A stretch of 8,653 bases of DNA from Betaproteobacteria bacterium TMED156. GTDB lineage: Bacteria; Pseudomonadota; Gammaproteobacteria; Burkholderiales; Burkholderiaceae_A. Positions within the stretch are counted from its first letter, which is position 1. Every line of letters begins with the position of its first letter. This document shows positions 5,764 to 8,653 of the stretch, piece by piece. The notes under the pieces were generated by a model that was not told the origin of the DNA, did no database searches, and saw nothing but the letters and a program-made list of their open reading frames with translations. The stretch spans positions 1-8,653 of the forward strand of contig NHHF01000065.1 of assembly GCA_002171155.1 (NCBI GenBank). The letters run 5' to 3'. Made by a program: the position numbers and the translations under genes.

Positions 5764-6480
5764 TTAACTGGATGATTCACCCGCACGCCAAAAAACGTGT
5801 CCAACAAAAAATGGGCCTAGTGAATCAATATATTCGGCTGTTTGTTGTGTACCCCTCATGTCCTGAATTAGGCGGGATAGTGGGTGTAATTCCGGTCCAA
5901 CTAGGCCAATGATAAATTCGTTATCATTGGCATCTAAACCAAAACAGGCCAAACGGATATCAGCGGCTAGGCCTTGGCTTGCGTATGACTGACCTAACAT
6001 ACCGTGTTCTGCGAGGATCGGACCACGTTGCCGATGTTCCATTAAATAGAAGTTGGGCTTCCGACGAAGCGGGTACCAGATCGCCCAAGGGTAATCTGTG
6101 CTGAGTAGATTTCGAAGAGGTTTCTCTATTAGCCAGTCTTCTAAATCTGTTTCTCTTCCGGAAGCATAGGTCCGACCGGTCATGGTCATTTCAGGGCGAT
6201 GAGTCAATTGGTGGAAGCAGTCCTTGGAGAAAGTCTCACGGACCTTCCCCACCATGTCGGCGGGATTTTCTGTTGCGATGACAATACCGATTCCATCCGG
6301 ATGATGCAAATCTTTATACAATACACAGTCGAGGCCAGACAACTCAGGTAGAAGGACTTCAGGATCCTTACAATCTGTGAAAGCATGCAATTGAAAAAAC
6401 ATTCTTCTATCAGAGACCTGTGGTTGACCTTCCACTGGGGCTCCAATCTCTCGGATATCGAGCTTTCTTCTGTCTTTCAT
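5764..6480 (-). CDS. hemQ: Coproheme decarboxylase (HemQ, chlorite dismutase family)
   Basis: HemQ removes two carboxyl groups from coproheme III with hydrogen peroxide to make heme B, the last step of the coproporphyrin-dependent pathway in the cytosol. The 238-residue protein has the family's paired ferredoxin-like layout. Key features are WYPLRRKPNFYLM (135-147), where Y136 matches the catalytic Tyr of HemQ; AEHGMLG (157-163), where H159 should be the proximal heme ligand; GLDANDNEFIIGL (181-193); and the C-terminal LGPFFVGHVFW (221-231). At the distal position held by Gln in Firmicutes HemQ and Arg in true chlorite dismutases, my hand alignment places D174, so chlorite dismutase activity looks unlikely. 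It is the last gene of the ctaA-ctaB-DUF420 operon, 7 nt after DUF420, and would supply heme B to those enzymes. The Shine-Dalgarno is weak. Family is certain, decarboxylase role likely. Confidence 0.88.
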   Translation of the reverse strand: MKDRRKLDIREIGAPVEGQPQVSDRRMFFQLHAFTDCKDPEVLLPELSGLDCVLYKDLHHPDGIGIVIATENPADMVGKVRETFSKDCFHQLTHRPEMTMTGRTYASGRETDLEDWLIEKPLRNLLSTDYPWAIWYPLRRKPNFYLMEHRQRGPILAEHGMLGQSYASQGLAADIRLACFGLDANDNEFIIGLVGPELHPLSRLIQDMRGTQQTAEYIDSLGPFFVGHVFWRAGESSS

Positions 6481-6487
6481 GTTTAAA

Positions 6488-7084
6488 TTACTTTATATTC
6501 CTTTTAAATTGGGATTCAGTAGTAGTTTCTGTCAGATTCGTTAGTTTTTCTGAGACAGGAAAATGGTTGAGGATCAAGTAGACTAATACACCTGTTACGG
6601 AAACATATAACCAAATTGGGAAAGTGTAACGAGCGATTCGGCGATGTGAAGCGAATTTGGACAAGAAAGCGAAAGCAAAGGTTATCAAGACGATTGGTAG
6701 TGCAATGACAGACAAGGCAATATGTGTAATCAGGATAAAAAAGTAGACAGGGCGAATCAGACCTTGGCCCAGAAAGTTTGTATCTCCGTGGAAGTGATGA
6801 TAAATGATATAAGAGATTAAGAACAGCGAAGATAAAAGTAGAGCCATCAGCATAGATCTTTGGTGTTTTTTCTTTTTTCCTCGTTGAATGGAACGAACAC
6901 CTAAGATTATGAAAATCGCACTTGAACCATTTAAAAGTGCGTTGACTATCGATAAATGTTGAACGAAAGGCAATTCAGTTTCTGCTTCTGCTTTGAAGTA
7001 AATGAGCCAGACTAGAAAAATAATGGCGAGGAGACTAACAGAAAGCAGAGTAATTACAATAGAGCGGTTACTTTGGATAATCAA
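6488..7084 (-). CDS. DUF420 membrane protein (CtaM-like oxidase maturation factor)
   Basis: This 198-residue protein has about five hydrophobic segments (near residues 9-29, 46-63, 78-95, 112-140 and 155-172). It carries the DUF420 pattern: PFVQHLSIVNALLNG (39-53), RGKKKKHQRSMLMA (68-81), SYIIYHHFHG (91-100), ITHIALS (119-125), and HRRIARYTFPIWLYVSVTGV (147-166). The conserved His residues (43, 74, 96/97, 121, 147) could bind a metal or heme. The Staphylococcus aureus homologue CtaM is known to be needed for heme A-containing aa3 oxidase, and its position between ctaB and hemQ supports the same role here. It starts with TTG at 7084, 7 nt after the ctaB stop, with only a weak AAG upstream; no other start is available before residue 78. 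The lysine run at 70-73 is probably in a cytosolic loop. Confidence 0.87.
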   Translation of the reverse strand: MIIQSNRSIVITLLSVSLLAIIFLVWLIYFKAEAETELPFVQHLSIVNALLNGSSAIFIILGVRSIQRGKKKKHQRSMLMALLLSSLFLISYIIYHHFHGDTNFLGQGLIRPVYFFILITHIALSVIALPIVLITFAFAFLSKFASHRRIARYTFPIWLYVSVTGVLVYLILNHFPVSEKLTNLTETTTESQFKRNIK

Positions 7085-7091
7085 TTTATTC

Positions 7092-7991
7092 TTAGAAAAT
7101 TTGATCTGCGATCATTGCAACCAAAATCAGAGGAAGATAGATTAGTGAAGCTGATAAAACTCGTTTGGCAGCCAGTTGGGACGGGGACCAAGCTAAGGAC
7201 AAACTAAGTCCAAGAAACACTAAACCTGTGAGTGTCGCAACAAACAAATAACGATAGCTAGCAATTTGAACAATTGGGACGGCTGGTAATAAGCCGACAA
7301 ACAGAAGGATTAGGGTTTGAAACCAAATATGGAAAATCGTACTTTTACCATTGGGTTGAACAATGGGTAATAACTGGAATCCGGCCTGAGCATAATCATC
7401 TCGATACAGCCAAGCGATGGATAAAGAATGGGGTAGTTGCCACCAAAACAAAATAGCGAAGAGAACACCAGCCCCCAAGTCAATCCGCCCATTAGCAGCA
7501 CACCAACCGGCAACTGGTGGCAAAGCTCCTGGTATAGCGCCTAAAAAAGTACTGATCGGTGATTTCTGTTTGAGTGGGGTGTAAATCAACAAGTAGCTGA
7601 AATGGATGGCGATAATAACCACCGTGGTTAGTGGATTGATCACCACAGAAAGGTAGACTGCACCGATTGTCGAGATTACTAAGCCAAAAATTAAGGCTTG
7701 TCTAGGAGAAACACAACCAGTGGGGATTGGCCTCTTAGCTGTCCGCATCATCAGTGCATCACTCTGGCGTTCAATGTACTGGTTCAATGCTAAGGTTCCT
7801 CCAGCTGAGAGGGCGGTCCCTATTAATGTTTGGATTAGTCTCCAGTAATCCATAGGCATTGGCGACAGGAAAAAGCCCGCCGTTGTAGTAACTAGAATCA
7901 TAGCTACTAAGTTAGGCTTAGTCAGGTTAAATAAAGACCTGAATAAGCCTGAATTTGAGATGGACGGTACATTAATAGAATCAGATCTCAT
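7092..7991 (-). CDS. ctaB: Protoheme IX farnesyltransferase (heme O synthase)
   Basis: This UbiA-family inner-membrane prenyltransferase joins a farnesyl group from farnesyl diphosphate to heme B, giving heme O for terminal oxidases. The 299 residues are full length. The diphosphate/Mg-binding motif is NQYIERQSDALMMRT (70-84), with N70, E74, D78 and R83 in the expected places, followed by AKRPIPTG. The second conserved block is YTPLKQKSP (137-145), then FLGAIPGALPPVAGW (149-163), and WQLPHSLSIAWLYRDDYAQAG (184-204), with H188 and D198/D199. About eight to nine hydrophobic segments follow the family layout. The Shine-Dalgarno is weak. It lies 17 nt after ctaA and 7 nt before the DUF420 gene, so the heme A branch is encoded as one unit. 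Assignment is firm. Confidence 0.96.
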   Translation of the reverse strand: MRSDSINVPSISNSGLFRSLFNLTKPNLVAMILVTTTAGFFLSPMPMDYWRLIQTLIGTALSAGGTLALNQYIERQSDALMMRTAKRPIPTGCVSPRQALIFGLVISTIGAVYLSVVINPLTTVVIIAIHFSYLLIYTPLKQKSPISTFLGAIPGALPPVAGWCAANGRIDLGAGVLFAILFWWQLPHSLSIAWLYRDDYAQAGFQLLPIVQPNGKSTIFHIWFQTLILLFVGLLPAVPIVQIASYRYLFVATLTGLVFLGLSLSLAWSPSQLAAKRVLSASLIYLPLILVAMIADQIF

Positions 7992-8008
7992 TTTTCGCCG
8001 AATTTTTC

Positions 8009-8653
8009 TTAGGTAGTTGACTGCACTCGGGCCGAATTGGGTATTTTGAGTTTACTACCGTCCACCTTTCCAGCGGCAGTGTAACGAATTACCTCAAAAG
8101 AAAAGATTAGAGAATTCATAAATAGGAAAACACCCAAAAATTGATGTCCACTAGTAATTGCTGTTCTTAGAGGAATAGATAATCTTTCACCCAACTGAAA
8201 CTCACTGTACCAAGATCCAATACCGAGTGTCATTTGTAAGACAATAATCGTTCCCATTATCATTGACAAGTTAATAAAATTAGCAAAACTGGAATAATCA
8301 GAAAATACCCGTCGAACAAGAAGGACGATATGCATAGCAACCAAAATAGCAATCAAGACGTGTACCACTAGATATTGAGTAGTATGGCGGACGACAGCGC
8401 CCAAAACCAGTTGTACATATATAAGTATGGAGGTGAAAATACTTAGCCGACTAATTTTATTTGATTCTGGTGCCAACATTTGATTTGGTCGTTGATAACT
8501 CTTCCGGGAAGTTAACATTGTCAAAATGGTGAAAAAAGCCAACGATACAGGTGCGAAACTAGCATGAACTACAGCTAAGGCTATGCTGTTTTCAGTTACC
8601 CTAAGACCCCCCAAGATCCCCTGTATCACCACGGTGATTAACGATAATACTGA
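8009..8653 (-). CDS. ctaA: Heme A synthase (CtaA/Cox15), 5' end outside the window
   Basis: CtaA oxidises the C8 methyl of heme O to a formyl group, giving heme A, in the inner membrane. The visible 214 residues are the C-terminal part; the frame stays open to the window edge and lacks any start, so about the first third (the first helices and the acidic loop) is missing. Visible are the end of helix 3 with GILGGLRVTE (12-21), helix 4 with H30, helix 5 ending GAVVRHT (85-91), helix 6 with H98 in VVHVLIA, helix 7, and helix 8 with H170 in TSGHQFLG. H30, H98 and H170 are candidate heme ligands, as in the family's helix 4, 6 and 8. The tail (about 193-214) is polar. It is the first visible gene of the ctaA-ctaB-DUF420-hemQ series. 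GTG at 8632 is internal to the conserved QGILGGL block and is not the true start. Confidence 0.9.
   Translation of the reverse strand, partial: SVLSLITVVIQGILGGLRVTENSIALAVVHASFAPVSLAFFTILTMLTSRKSYQRPNQMLAPESNKISRLSIFTSILIYVQLVLGAVVRHTTQYLVVHVLIAILVAMHIVLLVRRVFSDYSSFANFINLSMIMGTIIVLQMTLGIGSWYSEFQLGERLSIPLRTAITSGHQFLGVFLFMNSLIFSFEVIRYTAAGKVDGSKLKIPNSARVQSTT

Noticed and set aside
5619..5807. A 62-codon minus-strand frame overlapping the 3' end of hemQ
   Set aside because: It begins with TTG inside hemQ's conserved C-terminal coding region, has no Shine-Dalgarno and no recognisable domain; the overlap of 44 nt in another frame suggests a shadow.

Overview
The window reads as one strand of a compact, moderately AT-rich bacterial chromosome: every convincing gene lies on the minus strand, so transcription runs from high to low coordinates. 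The combination of a heme A synthase / heme O synthase / DUF420 / HemQ cluster, a GldF-GldG-type ABC permease pair, weak or absent Shine-Dalgarno sequences before several genes, and a transketolase of the '...LEGHPTPRLP...' type resembles what I recall from Planctomycetota and related PVC bacteria. That assignment is an inference from protein family flavour and gene order. It is not proven by any marker gene in the window.

Reading in the direction of transcription, bases 8653-5764 hold a tightly packed heme and cytochrome oxidase maturation operon: ctaA (5' end outside the window), ctaB, a DUF420 membrane protein and hemQ, with gaps of 17, 7 and 7 nt. CtaB would make heme O from heme B, CtaA would turn heme O into heme A, DUF420 (CtaM-like) would help oxidase maturation, and HemQ would complete heme B synthesis by the coproporphyrin route.

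Bases 5763-5095 are a 669-nt stretch with no recognisable gene, exactly where the ATPase of the following ABC system would be expected. It starts with a nested stem-loop just after hemQ. It also holds two small unrecognised reading frames (87 and 40 codons) joined to each other and to the next gene by ATGA stop/start overlaps. Bases 5094-2795 then encode a GldF-like ABC-2 permease and a GldG-like membrane-anchored auxiliary protein.

A 33-nt stem-loop (2761-2793) follows gldG. Its outer edge touches a strong predicted promoter (TTGGAA, 17 nt, TATAAT) that overlaps a small palindrome. This probably starts a new transcription unit: a very basic 104-aa protein of unknown function, an acidic TPR protein, a low-specificity L-threonine aldolase, and a transketolase ThDP-domain gene. 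The transketolase reading frame stops after about 235 codons, before the normal end of its domain, and the last 56 bases of the window show no continuation.

No tRNA, rRNA, CRISPR array or insertion sequence was seen. The points most worth a second look are the ATPase-less gap with its chained mini-ORFs, the truncated transketolase, and the basic/acidic pair of small proteins behind a dedicated promoter.
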